From positions 1 to 64,000 of IMG/VR virus record IMGVR_UViG_3300037882_002578: a stretch of 64,000 nucleotides of DNA; one strand, 5' to 3'. Below, piece by piece: positions 6,875 through 13,854 of the stretch (position 1 is the first letter of the stretch; every line of letters begins with the position of its first letter). Below the pieces are notes generated by a model that worked only from the letters and a program-made list of their open reading frames with translations, had not been told where the DNA came from and searched no databases. Origin of the DNA: a virus. A program made the translations under genes and the position numbers.

Positions 6875-7258
6875 TTAATCTTTCAACATTTTAAAAAATA
6901 ATTTCTCTGATTCTTCTACTGATTTTTTACTTTTCTTTAAACTTTCTTTTCTTTGTTTTATAATTTCTTTTGCTCCCATATTAAAAGACTGTAAATTTAT
7001 ATATTCTCCAGGATTTTCAAGTACATAGTCATACCACTCAAAAAGTTTGCTAATTTCTACATTGTTTTTAAGGCAAAATTTAATATCACTCATATTGAAG
7101 AAGTAATCGTTAATCATACAAACTGAACCAATGTCATCCCCAATCCAGTACATCTCAACATCTGAAGCATCTTCAACTTCAAAATATTTTTTAATAAATT
7201 GATCTACTAATTTGTTTGTAAAAGTTTCCCACTTATATAAAGTTCTATCTATTGTCAT
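6875..7258 (-). CDS. hypothetical protein, 127 aa, first gene of ClpP-like operon
   Basis: A mixed protein with WIGDDIGSVCMINDYFF (strand-rich) and a long Lys/Glu C-terminal helix (KQRKESLKKSKKSVEES). It directly follows the promoter at 7276-7307 and leads seven further genes down to 4939. Family unknown. Confidence 0.65.
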   Translation of the reverse strand: MTIDRTLYKWETFTNKLVDQFIKKYFEVEDASDVEMYWIGDDIGSVCMINDYFFNMSDIKFCLKNNVEISKLFEWYDYVLENPGEYINLQSFNMGAKEIIKQRKESLKKSKKSVEESEKLFFKMLKD

Positions 7259-7275
7259 GTTCTAATTATTTTTTA

Positions 7276-7307
7276 CAAATATACTAAACTTATTTGATTA
7301 CACCAAA
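7276..7307 (-). promoter_or_regulatory. leftward promoter, TTTG-N20-TATATTTG
   Basis: The minus strand reads TATATTTG at 7283-7276, and TTTG at 7307-7304 exactly 20 bases upstream. It drives the 7258-4939 operon. The -33 box is shared with the T-tract of a terminator immediately upstream. Confidence 0.75.
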
Positions 7308-7338
7308 CAAAAAAGCAGAAACTTTTAGGTCTCTGCTT
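7307..7338 (-). terminator. intrinsic terminator, leftward
   Basis: Stem 7313-7319 / 7332-7338 (7 bp) is followed on the minus strand by TTTTTTG. It shields the ClpP-like operon from leftward transcription coming from the accessory cassette. Confidence 0.65.
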
Positions 7339-7385
7339 AATTTATTGCAATAATAACGCAATTTATATGTTTTTTGCTTAAAATG

Positions 7386-7515
7386 TACAACGTCTTGCTA
7401 CTAGGCGATGTAGCGGGTTAAAATTCACTATTTTTCGGAGTTTGCCAGATTCTCCAAGTACAAAATCATTATTCAATTCAGCCAAATCCCGCTATGACGC
7501 TTAGTAGCTGTTGTA
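7386..7515. repeat. imperfect 130-nt palindrome, copy 1
   Basis: The outer arms TACAAC (7386) and GTTGTA (7510) and the inner arms 7397-7417 and 7488-7508 are reverse complements with few mismatches, around a roughly 70-nt loop. A related palindrome lies at 8552-8683; both contain a GCGGGTT-type inner arm, TTTCGGA, TTTGCCA and AAATCC. They resemble interspersed hairpin repeats of Bacteroidota chromosomes (from memory), so a host-derived origin is likely. Confidence 0.65.
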
Positions 7516-7551
7516 GGTAGTTGAAATTTTTGTGTTTGTTTTCGGAAAATA

Positions 7552-7583
7552 ATTGTTAATGTCAAAAATATTTACTATTTTCG
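7552..7583 (+). promoter_or_regulatory. rightward promoter candidate of the 41-aa frame
   Basis: TATTTTCG at 7576-7583 (one change from TAnnTTTG) with ATTG at 7552-7555, spaced 20 nt. It lies 40 nt before the 41-aa start. Confidence 0.45.
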
Positions 7584-7622
7584 CATTTCGGATAATTTAA
7601 AATAATTGCTTATGAGGATAAT

Positions 7623-7748
7623 ATGGAGAGTAATTCCAATATACCTGAAGCTACGATAGTAGTATGGTATAAAACGGAGGTTGTCAAATTCATTGCCCTG
7701 GAAGTGGTGAAATTTGGACTAACCTTGCTAATCGAAAGATTTAGCTAA
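7623..7748 (+). CDS. small hypothetical protein, 41 aa
   Basis: A frame with its own promoter and a good terminator 12 nt behind it. It has a polar N-terminus (MESNSNIPEATIVVWYK) and a hydrophobic C-terminal half (FIALEVVKFGLTLLIERF) that could be a membrane helix. One of only two rightward genes inside the leftward arm. The flanking inverted repeats mark it as accessory; a toxin-like or excluder peptide is speculation. Confidence 0.45.
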   Translation: MESNSNIPEATIVVWYKTEVVKFIALEVVKFGLTLLIERFS

Positions 7749-7759
7749 ACTTAATTTTA

Positions 7760-7802
7760 GGAAGTCGAATTGTGCTCTAACACCTTTCGGCTTTCTTTTT
7801 TC
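7760..7802 (+). terminator. intrinsic terminator, rightward
   Basis: Arms 7760-7769 and 7786-7795 form a 10-bp stem with two G-U pairs, followed by TTTTTT (7796 on). It ends the 41-aa transcription unit. Confidence 0.7.
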
Positions 7803-7953
7803 TGTCTTTATGAGTATCATTAATTGCAATGCAAAAATCAACTATAGAAAACAACACTGCAAATATACAACTAAATTATACATATACAAATATATTGTAT
7901 GTTTTTACATTATTTTAATCTCTGTAAACAAACACAAAAATTTCAAATAACTT

Positions 7954-8250
7954 ATGATACAAACTGAAAACATTAGCAAAGAACACTATATTAAGGCAAT
8001 ATGTCCACAATATTTTATAAAACTACCATTCAATAAAAATGAAAAAATAAATGAAACCAAAGTAACTTGTGTATTTATGGGCAACTCTGTAATTGGTCAT
8101 TTAGAATGCGTAGGTATAGAGTATTTCGATAAAATTGATACTGAAATACTTTTAAGTAAAACTTTTGGTAAATGCTCTCCAATTTATGTCTCTGTCTTTA
8201 AAGGAATACCTTTTAATATAGATGAACAACGTAAAAGGTTAATTATTTAA
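7954..8250 (+). CDS. hypothetical protein, 98 aa, accessory cassette
   Basis: A rightward gene in an otherwise leftward arm. It begins MIQTENISKEHYIKAICPQY and contains VTCVFMGNSVIGHLECVGIE and FGKCSPIYVSVFKG; beta-rich with three Cys. No family recognised. Its 3' end overlaps the 3' end of the opposing 87-aa gene by 12 nt. The orientation and flanking palindromes suggest acquisition as a moron. Confidence 0.6.
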   Translation: MIQTENISKEHYIKAICPQYFIKLPFNKNEKINETKVTCVFMGNSVIGHLECVGIEYFDKIDTEILLSKTFGKCSPIYVSVFKGIPFNIDEQRKRLII

Positions 8251-8502
8251 AGCGTTTCTGTAAAAGTCTTCATCTTTGATTCTTTCTGCTGTACTTTCAA
8301 CACCTAGTATTTTTATTTGTGCAGATTTAGCACTTTCTAAAAGAAATTCACAAAACTGTTCTACTTCGCTGTAAGTTCTGGTTTCAAATTTATGAAGTAT
8401 GTCAAAGGCAACATTTCTAAAAAATTCAGCTTTTGGGTTTGATAAGTCTCTTCCGTTATTATTACTTAAATAGTTTATAATCTCTTTAATTTCTGTTGTC
8501 AT
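8239..8502 (-). CDS. hypothetical protein, 87 aa
   Basis: A helical protein (IKEIINYLSNNNG, AEFFRNVAFDILHKFETR, EQFCEFLLESAKSAQIK) converging on the 98-aa gene. Unknown family. It lies between the cassette gene and palindrome copy 2. Confidence 0.6.
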   Translation of the reverse strand: MTTEIKEIINYLSNNNGRDLSNPKAEFFRNVAFDILHKFETRTYSEVEQFCEFLLESAKSAQIKILGVESTAERIKDEDFYRNALNN

Positions 8503-8551
8503 TTTATGTTTTCGTGTTTTTCAACGTTTTCGGCTTTTCTTATCAATTACC

Positions 8552-8683
8552 TACAACGTTCTCGCGCTACAGCGGGTTTGGGGTTAAAAATGCGTAATCT
8601 TTCGGATTTGCCAAATCATCCCAAATACAAAACCATTTCCAAATTAAGCTAATTGCCCAAATCCGTTGTAGCGTGTGTTATTA
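8552..8683. repeat. imperfect palindrome, copy 2
   Basis: The left arm (about 8562-8583, GCGCTACAGCGGGTTTGGG) pairs with the right arm (about 8656-8673, CCCAAATCCGTTGTAGCG), with matching outer sequence. It is related to 7386-7515, and together the two flank the accessory cassette. Confidence 0.6.
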
Positions 8684-8690
8684 ATAATCA

Positions 8691-8711
8691 AAGATACTGC
8701 TTTAGTATCTT
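8691..8711 (-). terminator. hairpin after groES
   Basis: A perfect 8-bp stem (8691-8698 / 8704-8711) with a 5-nt loop lies 19 nt past the groES stop. The following minus-strand sequence is only moderately T-rich, so it may be a weak terminator or a 3' stabiliser. Confidence 0.45.
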
Positions 8712-8729
8712 ACTTCCTAATTTATTATG

Positions 8730-8978
8730 TTAAAGTTTTGCTAAAATATTTTGCTTAACAATTACTAAGTATTCTTTCCCTTCATTTACTAGTTTTGTAC
8801 CTGAATCTTCAGATAATTTTAAAGTATCTCCTTCTTTTAATTTAGAAATTACTTCCTCTCCTACAGATATAACTTTAACCGTATTATTAAATACCTTTTC
8901 TGTACTTACTGTAATACCATTAATTTTATTATCTTCAAGTATTTTTTCTACAATTATTCTTTCGCCGAATGCCTTCAT
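8730..8978 (-). CDS. groES: GroES-like co-chaperonin
   Basis: An 82-aa protein with the GroES layout: FGERIIVEK at the start (compare host RPLHDRVIVK), a shortened mobile-loop region around NGITVS (residues about 20-25; host GGIVLTG), then VKVISVG, LKEGDTLKL and a C-terminal EYLVIVKQNILAKL. It is about 15 residues shorter than bacterial GroES, and the roof-hairpin part looks reduced. It would cap the phage-encoded GroEL (24203-25771), which lies on the opposite arm. Here it follows a 53-aa gene with an ATGA overlap, in the leftward replication-side operon. Confidence 0.8.
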   Translation of the reverse strand: MKAFGERIIVEKILEDNKINGITVSTEKVFNNTVKVISVGEEVISKLKEGDTLKLSEDSGTKLVNEGKEYLVIVKQNILAKL

Positions 8979-9136
8979 AAATTCTTTTCAAAGTTTTCAA
9001 GAGTTTTTTGATTAAACTCATATATTTCTGTAAATCTTTTTTTATCTTTTTCCCACTCTCCCTTTGCTTTTGGAAAGAGCATTTCTAAATCTCCTGACTC
9101 TAAAAGAGAGTCGTATGCTTTTTTAACTGCTGACAT
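8975..9136 (-). CDS. hypothetical protein, 53 aa
   Basis: Begins MSAVKKAYDSLLESGDLEM; the remainder is a charged helix (KGEWEKDKKRFTEIYEF). Its stop overlaps the groES start in an ATGA junction, and its start overlaps the stop of the 79-aa gene, so it bridges the operon. Unknown function; helical, early-phage-like. Confidence 0.55.
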   Translation of the reverse strand: MSAVKKAYDSLLESGDLEMLFPKAKGEWEKDKKRFTEIYEFNQKTLENFEKNL

Positions 9137-9362
9137 AGCTTCTTGTTTTCAAAATTTCTATTAGTTCTAAATAGTCTTTATCTTCTAACTGTTGAGGTAT
9201 ACCTTTAATCTCTATTTTTACTTTATCTTTTGCGCCAGAATCATTTAAAAGATTAACTAAAAAGAAGTAAGTATCTTTCTCTTGAGAAAAAGCTAAGTAG
9301 GTACATTTAGCACCTACCGCTTTTTTAACTTGAGCTAATCTATCTTTAAAATAATTTACCAT
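9123..9362 (-). CDS. hypothetical protein, 79 aa
   Basis: Contains CTYLAFSQEKDTYFFLVNLL and VKIEIKGIPQQLEDKDYLELI, an alpha/beta protein of unknown family. It overlaps both neighbours by a few bases, consistent with a tightly coupled operon. Confidence 0.6.
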   Translation of the reverse strand: MVNYFKDRLAQVKKAVGAKCTYLAFSQEKDTYFFLVNLLNDSGAKDKVKIEIKGIPQQLEDKDYLELIEILKTRSYVSS

Positions 9363-9772
9363 TATTGTACAACTTCTAATTTACTAGCTTCAAACTGTCT
9401 TTGTAATTCTTCTACGTCTGTTGTTAGCCCTTGCTCAATATTTCTTTGATGAATAATCATAATCAATTCTCTAGCGGCTAACATTTCTTGCGTAACTTTT
9501 CCATCATAAGAAATAACTCTATTTTCCAAAGAAAATGTTTTTTCTGGACTAACTGTTTCTACAACTTTACCATCTTTAAGTTGTTTTTGAGTTGGTTTTT
9601 CTACGTACTCTCCTGTATCTACATTTACAAAAGTTTTTACTTCTGGGAAACTAGTACTTGCTAAAGCATTTAATCCTTGTTCTACTGCAGTTTTTAAAAG
9701 TACATATTCTTGAGCTGAAATTGTAATTTGTTCTGCCCCAGAATACCATTGGTTTGAAAGTGTTTTTTTCAT
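9362..9772 (-). CDS. hypothetical protein, 136 aa
   Basis: Contains SAQEYVLLKTAVEQGLNAL, then a beta-rich middle with FVNVDTGEYVEKPT, and a C-terminal helix (AARELIMIIHQRNIEQGL). No family recognised. Located between ssb-like and groES-like genes, so it may accompany DNA replication. Confidence 0.6.
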   Translation of the reverse strand: MKKTLSNQWYSGAEQITISAQEYVLLKTAVEQGLNALASTSFPEVKTFVNVDTGEYVEKPTQKQLKDGKVVETVSPEKTFSLENRVISYDGKVTQEMLAARELIMIIHQRNIEQGLTTDVEELQRQFEASKLEVVQ

Positions 9773-10020
9773 TTATTTATGCTAATTATTGTATATTTAT
9801 TATTTTCTGTTTTTTCATATCCGCTTGATTCAAACTCTCCAAAAATATAGTGGCTAATTTTTAAAAATTCATTGTTAACTTTGAAGTCCTCTACGTTTAT
9901 TTTTTTAGCAGCTATTAAATTTAGATTTTCATCAACTATATAAGGACATCCTCCATATTCCCTGACAAATATATCTCCTCTAAATATTTCCTTATCAAAT
10001 ATGACTTTTATACTTTTCAT
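9769..10020 (-). CDS. hypothetical protein, 83 aa
   Basis: A beta-rich small protein (IKVIFDKEIFRGDIFVREYG, YKYTIIS-like end). Upstream of it lies a compact structured RNA element (10033-10090) that could act on its translation. Family unknown. Confidence 0.6.
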   Translation of the reverse strand: MKSIKVIFDKEIFRGDIFVREYGGCPYIVDENLNLIAAKKINVEDFKVNNEFLKISHYIFGEFESSGYEKTENNKYTIISINK

Positions 10021-10032
10021 TCTCTTATTTTA

Positions 10033-10090
10033 AAGCCAACTCAAAAGGTTTTTAGTCCTCGCCAGGGAAATGCCCTAGACTCGATGGCTT
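10033..10090 (-). ncRNA. compact structured RNA element between ssb and the next gene
   Basis: A GC-rich island in an AT-rich gap. On the minus strand an outer helix pairs 10085-10090 with 10033-10038 (AAGCCA/TGGCTT). Inside it, 10078-10081 pairs with 10054-10057, and 10073-10076 with 10064-10067 (AGGG/CCCT, 5-nt loop). No promoter is seen directly upstream, so it is a 3' UTR of ssb or a 5' leader of the 83-aa gene, possibly a regulatory or processing element. Confidence 0.5.
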
Positions 10091-10108
10091 ATATTATGTT
10101 AATTTATT

Positions 10109-10795
10109 TTAGAAGGGTAGGTCATTACTAACTTCCTCTTTTTTAGGTGTTTCTGTTTTTGGAGTTGCTGTTTGCACAGGTGCTTGAGTAGGAGTGCTTA
10201 CTGATTTAAATCTTTCTTCTATCTCTTTAATTTTCGCAGTAAAAAATTTATTTACAGGCTTCCAATTCCAAGTAACCTCTCCATCATCTTCGTCAACTTC
10301 TTTTTCTGCTTTAGGAATTTCAACATAAGGAATAAATCCAGTACCTAAACCTTTACGGTTTTCTCCTAATCTACCTGTATAATTAATATAAATATTAAGG
10401 TTTTCTTTTTCTACGCCTGCCTTATTGGTATATTTACTTTTAGCTGTAGATAATGTAACTTCTTCTCCTAACTCTAAACCGTTTAAAGCTGAAATTAAAG
10501 TCTTAACTTCGTCTGTATACCCGTTTTTGTTTTTTAAAGCAGTTGATACTTTATTAGACACTTCTCCGTCTACAAGTGTAAGTTCTAAAAACTTTAAAGT
10601 TCTATTTTGATATTGAATCTCTTTAGTCTCAAAATACTTTGGAATTCCTTTAATACTTGAATGGTATTGGTGATAAGTTTTGTCTTTAACTTCTCCCGTT
10701 CCGTATAACACCTCTTCAAATCCCTCTTGAGGTGTTTTGCTTTTTAGGTATAGCTTACCTTTCCCTGAGGAAATCGAATAATTCTTGTACTCCAT
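10109..10795 (-). CDS. ssb: single-stranded DNA-binding protein
   Basis: A 228-aa protein with a beta-rich N-terminal OB-like region (residues about 1-140), a low-complexity Pro/Thr linker (about 195-218) and an acidic tip ending SNDLPF. This is the hallmark C-terminus of SSBs (compare DDDIPF), which recruits partner enzymes. The linker-plus-tip layout and its place among recombination genes support the call. It would coat ssDNA for the UvsX-like recombinase and helicase encoded nearby. Confidence 0.75.
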   Translation of the reverse strand: MEYKNYSISSGKGKLYLKSKTPQEGFEEVLYGTGEVKDKTYHQYHSSIKGIPKYFETKEIQYQNRTLKFLELTLVDGEVSNKVSTALKNKNGYTDEVKTLISALNGLELGEEVTLSTAKSKYTNKAGVEKENLNIYINYTGRLGENRKGLGTGFIPYVEIPKAEKEVDEDDGEVTWNWKPVNKFFTAKIKEIEERFKSVSTPTQAPVQTATPKTETPKKEEVSNDLPF

Positions 10796-10810
10796 GTCAA
10801 TTTTTGTTTG

Positions 10811-11275
10811 TTATGTACTCTTTAATTTATTTCTTGTTAATTTATTTTTTATTTCGCCGAAAAAGTAAATTACAGACTCTTTAAATACTTCAAAAGGAGT
10901 CATCTGAGCTACTTTTATCCTACCATAAACTTCAAAGATATCTTCTTCTACAAAGTACTCTCTTCCATCTTTAAACTGAATCAAAGTTCCAAACTCTTCA
11001 GCTTCTACTGCGGTAGAAAAATCAGTCATATCTAAGAATCTATTTTGAAAGTCATAGGTAAACTCACCTTCTTCTAACTTCATAAAACCATCTTCAGATA
11101 TTAAGTTCTCTTCATTTAAAAGTTCCTTTGGGGGCTTCATCCCTAGCTTGTCATAGAAATCTAAATCGTACTCTGAATCAGAACTTTTAGAAGTAGCTTT
11201 TTTAACTTTTTCTTCTCCTTTCTCGCTAAGTATTGTAATAACTTCAGTGAAAAAGACGTAATTTACTTTTTTCAT
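10811..11275 (-). CDS. hypothetical acidic protein, 154 aa
   Basis: A strongly acidic protein with beta-strand segments (GTLIQFKDGREYFVEEDIF) and a Lys/Ser-rich patch (KKATSKSSDSEYDL). Located just upstream of ssb and downstream of the small RNA unit at 11283-11429. No family recognised. Confidence 0.65.
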   Translation of the reverse strand: MKKVNYVFFTEVITILSEKGEEKVKKATSKSSDSEYDLDFYDKLGMKPPKELLNEENLISEDGFMKLEEGEFTYDFQNRFLDMTDFSTAVEAEEFGTLIQFKDGREYFVEEDIFEVYGRIKVAQMTPFEVFKESVIYFFGEIKNKLTRNKLKST

Positions 11276-11282
11276 ATATTTA

Positions 11283-11429
11283 ATTTAAAAAGAGAGTTGT
11301 TAATAACGTACCCCTTGGGGTAGATTTCCGAACGATGTATATTATAGTATAGTCCCTTTTTCAATCGCTTTTGCAGGGGTATTAAAGTATTTCTACCAAC
11401 TTCATTTGTACGTCACTCTCTTATTTTGT
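11283..11429 (-). ncRNA. structured small RNA, about 145 nt, own promoter and terminator
   Basis: Three perfect nested helices: 11415-11422 with 11290-11297 (8 bp), 11408-11413 with 11306-11311 (6 bp), and 11392-11397 with 11319-11324 (6 bp). Together they close the RNA end to end; inner CCC/GGG and GC pairs add branches. A promoter (11434-11471) places the 5' end near 11429. The closing stem is followed on the minus strand by a T tract, as in an intrinsic terminator. No matching known family comes to mind. Confidence 0.65.
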
Positions 11430-11433
11430 TAGG

Positions 11434-11471
11434 TAAATATAAAACTTTTATTTGACTTGTGCAAATTTATT
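11434..11471 (-). promoter_or_regulatory. leftward promoter of the structured RNA
   Basis: Minus-strand AATAAATTTG (11471-11462), 20 nt, then TATATTTA (11441-11434). The same -33 decamer and spacing occur at 13109-13072. It overlaps the 3' end of the 245-aa gene. Confidence 0.65.
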
Positions 11472-12204
11472 TTAAATTTTCTTGGTCAAGTACCATGCTC
11501 ATATTACAAAGAACCGCAGTTAAATGTTCTTTAAAGCTTTCTGGGTCATTTTCAATAGGTTGCAACATTTTTCTAATATGTCTAAATGCAGCCCAAACTA
11601 AAGAATGTTTATCTAAAGGTTTTTTCATATTACCTTTTGGATATTTGTGTTTATTAGCTGTAAACCTTTCAGCCATTAAATCTAAAATTTGTAAGTTTAT
11701 TTCAGAGTAATCTAGTTTACCATCAGTTTCTTTTACCCCTTCTTTACTTTTTACTTTAAAATCCCATATCTTTTTTAAATTTTCACCAGAGCTATCTAAG
11801 TAATTAGAAGCTTTCATCATATTGGGAATCGTATAGTTTGGTTCTTCTAAAGTTACTAATAAAGTGTCTGTACCATTATGACCTAGTGGAAATACAACCT
11901 CTTTTTTTATATTATTAAGTGTTTCTACTTGTTCACTTTTTATTTTAGATTGATATCCAAATCCTGTAATTATATCATCAAATAGGAAGTTTGTTTCTAC
12001 CCTTCCTCCATTTTGTCTTTGATGTTGTTCTACTTCTTTCAATAATTTTTCTGTTTTATTTAATTCTTTTTTCGGCGAAAAATAATGAACATTAAGTCCT
12101 TTTACAGAAACAGTAGTATTATTATCAACTAACTCTCTAATCTCATCTATGGTTTTACTTTCATTATTAAAAAAGTATTTAAAACCGCTTCCTTTAAATT
12201 CCAT
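11467..12204 (-). CDS. protein with dATP/dGTP pyrophosphohydrolase-like C-terminal domain
   Basis: A 245-aa protein. The C-terminal part (about residues 170-245) has the pattern of the phage dATP/dGTP diphosphohydrolase (MazG/MazZ-like, DUF5664) family: LMAERFTANKHKYPKGNMKK, AAFRHIRKML, NDPESFKEHL, AVLCNMSMVL. The family sanitises or biases the nucleotide pool during phage replication. The N-terminal 160 residues are not recognised (QRQNGGRVETNF is a polar segment). The acidic metal-binding residues expected of the family are only partly visible, so catalytic activity is uncertain. Confidence 0.5.
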   Translation of the reverse strand: MEFKGSGFKYFFNNESKTIDEIRELVDNNTTVSVKGLNVHYFSPKKELNKTEKLLKEVEQHQRQNGGRVETNFLFDDIITGFGYQSKIKSEQVETLNNIKKEVVFPLGHNGTDTLLVTLEEPNYTIPNMMKASNYLDSSGENLKKIWDFKVKSKEGVKETDGKLDYSEINLQILDLMAERFTANKHKYPKGNMKKPLDKHSLVWAAFRHIRKMLQPIENDPESFKEHLTAVLCNMSMVLDQENLK

Positions 12205-12207
12205 TTT

Positions 12208-12474
12208 TTATTTTTTTCTTAAAAATACACTTTCTAATTCTACCTCGTCCTCTCCCCAGTCTTCACTATGTTCATTATATTGATATGACAATAAATAACC
12301 ATCTCTTTCCCACTCTACTTGAAAATAAAATAAGGTATATTTACTTCCGTTTCTAAAATACCCATCTTCTTCTCTTTCAACTTCTATCCAGTTGTCTTCA
12401 TCTATCTTTTCTAAATATAAGCAGTAATCTGTTAACTCAGTTTCTGTTGATTTTAATAACTCTTCGTTTGTCAT
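12208..12474 (-). CDS. hypothetical acidic protein, 88 aa
   Basis: Very acidic and aromatic (DNWIEVEREEDGYF, FYFQVEWERDGYLLSYQY), so probably a small beta protein, possibly DNA-mimicking in charge. Packed 3 nt from its neighbours. Unknown family. Confidence 0.6.
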   Translation of the reverse strand: MTNEELLKSTETELTDYCLYLEKIDEDNWIEVEREEDGYFRNGSKYTLFYFQVEWERDGYLLSYQYNEHSEDWGEDEVELESVFLRKK

Positions 12475-12477
12475 TTT

Positions 12478-12678
12478 TTATAATCTTTGCTTAATAATTG
12501 CGTTTATTTTTTCAATAAAAATATTCCGCATGTAATTATAATCACATTTTTCTCCTGCAAATTCATCAGGATTTTCAATTTTTACTAATTTGTCTAATAA
12601 CCAATATTGTTCAGCCCATTCTATAAACTCTTGACCTACTGTTAAGTTTTGATTAATTTCTGTAAAATCTTCTATCAT
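12478..12678 (-). CDS. hypothetical protein, 66 aa
   Basis: Begins MIEDFTEINQNLTVGQEF; mostly helical. It is the first gene downstream of the long non-coding RNA unit at 12698-13067. Unknown function. Confidence 0.6.
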   Translation of the reverse strand: MIEDFTEINQNLTVGQEFIEWAEQYWLLDKLVKIENPDEFAGEKCDYNYMRNIFIEKINAIIKQRL

Positions 12679-12697
12679 TTTTACTTGTTTTAATTTA

Positions 12698-13067
12698 TTA
12701 AAAAATTACTCTATGTTATTGGGCAAAGAAAAAACTAAACACAATATTAAAACCACTTCTTAATTGTTACCTCTGCAGTGGTGGTGGTTAACGATAGAGT
12801 AATTACAAAAAAGAATAAAAACTTGTGGTATCTCAAAACACATTAACTAACTTAAATTTAAGGATTAGTCTCTGTTACCAAAGACACAGGATGTTAGTTT
12901 CCCTGACCCGAAAAGATTTTTTAACTTAGTTTTTATTCAAATATTATAAATAGAATATCACTTGTAACATTATTATTAGTATTGTGTTGAGGCTGGTCTC
13001 TGCCTATTCAAGTTTTTTATTACCCTCTTAATTTCAAGGTTATTCAAACACACTTTTATCTATTTAC
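12698..13067 (-). ncRNA. long structured non-coding RNA, about 370 nt
   Basis: The 425-nt gap between phoH and the 66-aa gene has no worthwhile frame. It starts with a near-perfect promoter (13072-13109) and ends in a long helix: 12789-12804 pairs with 12704-12718 over 15 bp with one bulged base, enclosing a second helix (12777-12782 / 12752-12757). The closing stem is followed on the minus strand by TTTTTT, so it may terminate the transcript. A palindromic CTTAAATTTAAG lies upstream. It may be a stand-alone RNA or a long leader of the 66-aa gene. Confidence 0.55.
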
Positions 13068-13071
13068 TATG

Positions 13072-13109
13072 CAAATATAATACTTTTATTTTAATTTTGC
13101 AAATTTATT
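13072..13109 (-). promoter_or_regulatory. leftward promoter, AATAAATTTG-N20-TATATTTG
   Basis: Minus-strand AATAAATTTG at 13109-13100, then exactly 20 nt, then TATATTTG at 13079-13072. It overlaps the last codons of phoH and fires into the 12698-13067 RNA. Confidence 0.75.
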
Positions 13110-13854
13110 GTTTGTTATTTATAAAATTTCTATGGGCTTTATCAATTTCAGTTACCAATCTTCCACGCATCTGATAACTATCACCCATCTCAAAGACACA
13201 AACCCCTTCAATATCTTTAACAATATTAATAAAATCTTTAAATCCACTTCTATTACCTATGTCTGATTGAGTTTTACATCCGTTAATATAAAGTTTAGAG
13301 CCTTCTGCTAACCTAGTACTTATAGTAACAAGCTCTCTTAATTCGCAGTTTTGTGCCTCTGTTAAAACTATACATACGTTTCCTTTTCTACCACCTAAAG
13401 TTTTTCCTCTGATAAATCCAGGATATTCAAATCTAACTTTATTTTTAATTCTATCAAAAACTGCAGGTTTTAACATTCCTCTCATTTGGTCGTAAAATAT
13501 TTCCAAGTAAGGCATTAGCTTGTCATCCTCCGAACCTGGTAAAAATCCGATTTTAGATGAAGTTGCTTCTACAATAGTTCTCATAAAAATAACCTCTTCA
13601 AACTCTTTACTTATTAATCCTGACATGGCTCTAAAAACTTGTATAAAGTCCTTTCCTACGCCTGCAAACCCATCTAGAATAACAATATCATTTTCTCTGT
13701 GTAAGTTAACAATTGGTTTTTGAATATCTTTTAACTCAACAGTAAAATTATCTGAGTTTCTAGAGCTTATAGAATTGGAAGTTAATCCATGTTCTACAAC
13801 TTTCTCTTTCTTTTTAGGTTCTCTTTTAACAGGTGTTCTTTTTTGTGCTGTCAT
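13105..13854 (-). CDS. phoH: PhoH-like ATPase
   Basis: A 249-aa PhoH-family P-loop protein. Walker A is GFAGVGKDF (residues 62-70), followed by EEVIFMRTIVEA and GFLPGSEDDKLMPY. Walker B is the typical VLTEAQNCE. Further family motifs are GSKLYINGCKTQSD and FEMGDSYQMRGRLV. PhoH proteins are common in large phages and are thought to act on RNA or nucleotides during takeover. The Walker A ends GKD, where GKT or GKS is the rule, so nucleotide handling may be altered. The basic N-terminal 20 residues look unstructured. It has its own promoter at 13880-13917. Confidence 0.88.
   Translation of the reverse strand: MTAQKRTPVKREPKKKEKVVEHGLTSNSISSRNSDNFTVELKDIQKPIVNLHRENDIVILDGFAGVGKDFIQVFRAMSGLISKEFEEVIFMRTIVEATSSKIGFLPGSEDDKLMPYLEIFYDQMRGMLKPAVFDRIKNKVRFEYPGFIRGKTLGGRKGNVCIVLTEAQNCELRELVTISTRLAEGSKLYINGCKTQSDIGNRSGFKDFINIVKDIEGVCVFEMGDSYQMRGRLVTEIDKAHRNFINNKQ

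Larger units (their letters stand above)
7521..7946. mobile_element. 426-nt segment bounded by 21-nt perfect inverted repeats
   Basis: 7521-7541 and 7926-7946 are exact reverse complements (core TGAAATTTTTGTGTTTGTTT). The segment encloses a promoter, a 41-aa frame and a terminator, and starts 6 nt from palindrome copy 1. No transposase and no obvious target duplication is present, so a non-autonomous insertion or a transferred moron are both possible. Confidence 0.5.
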
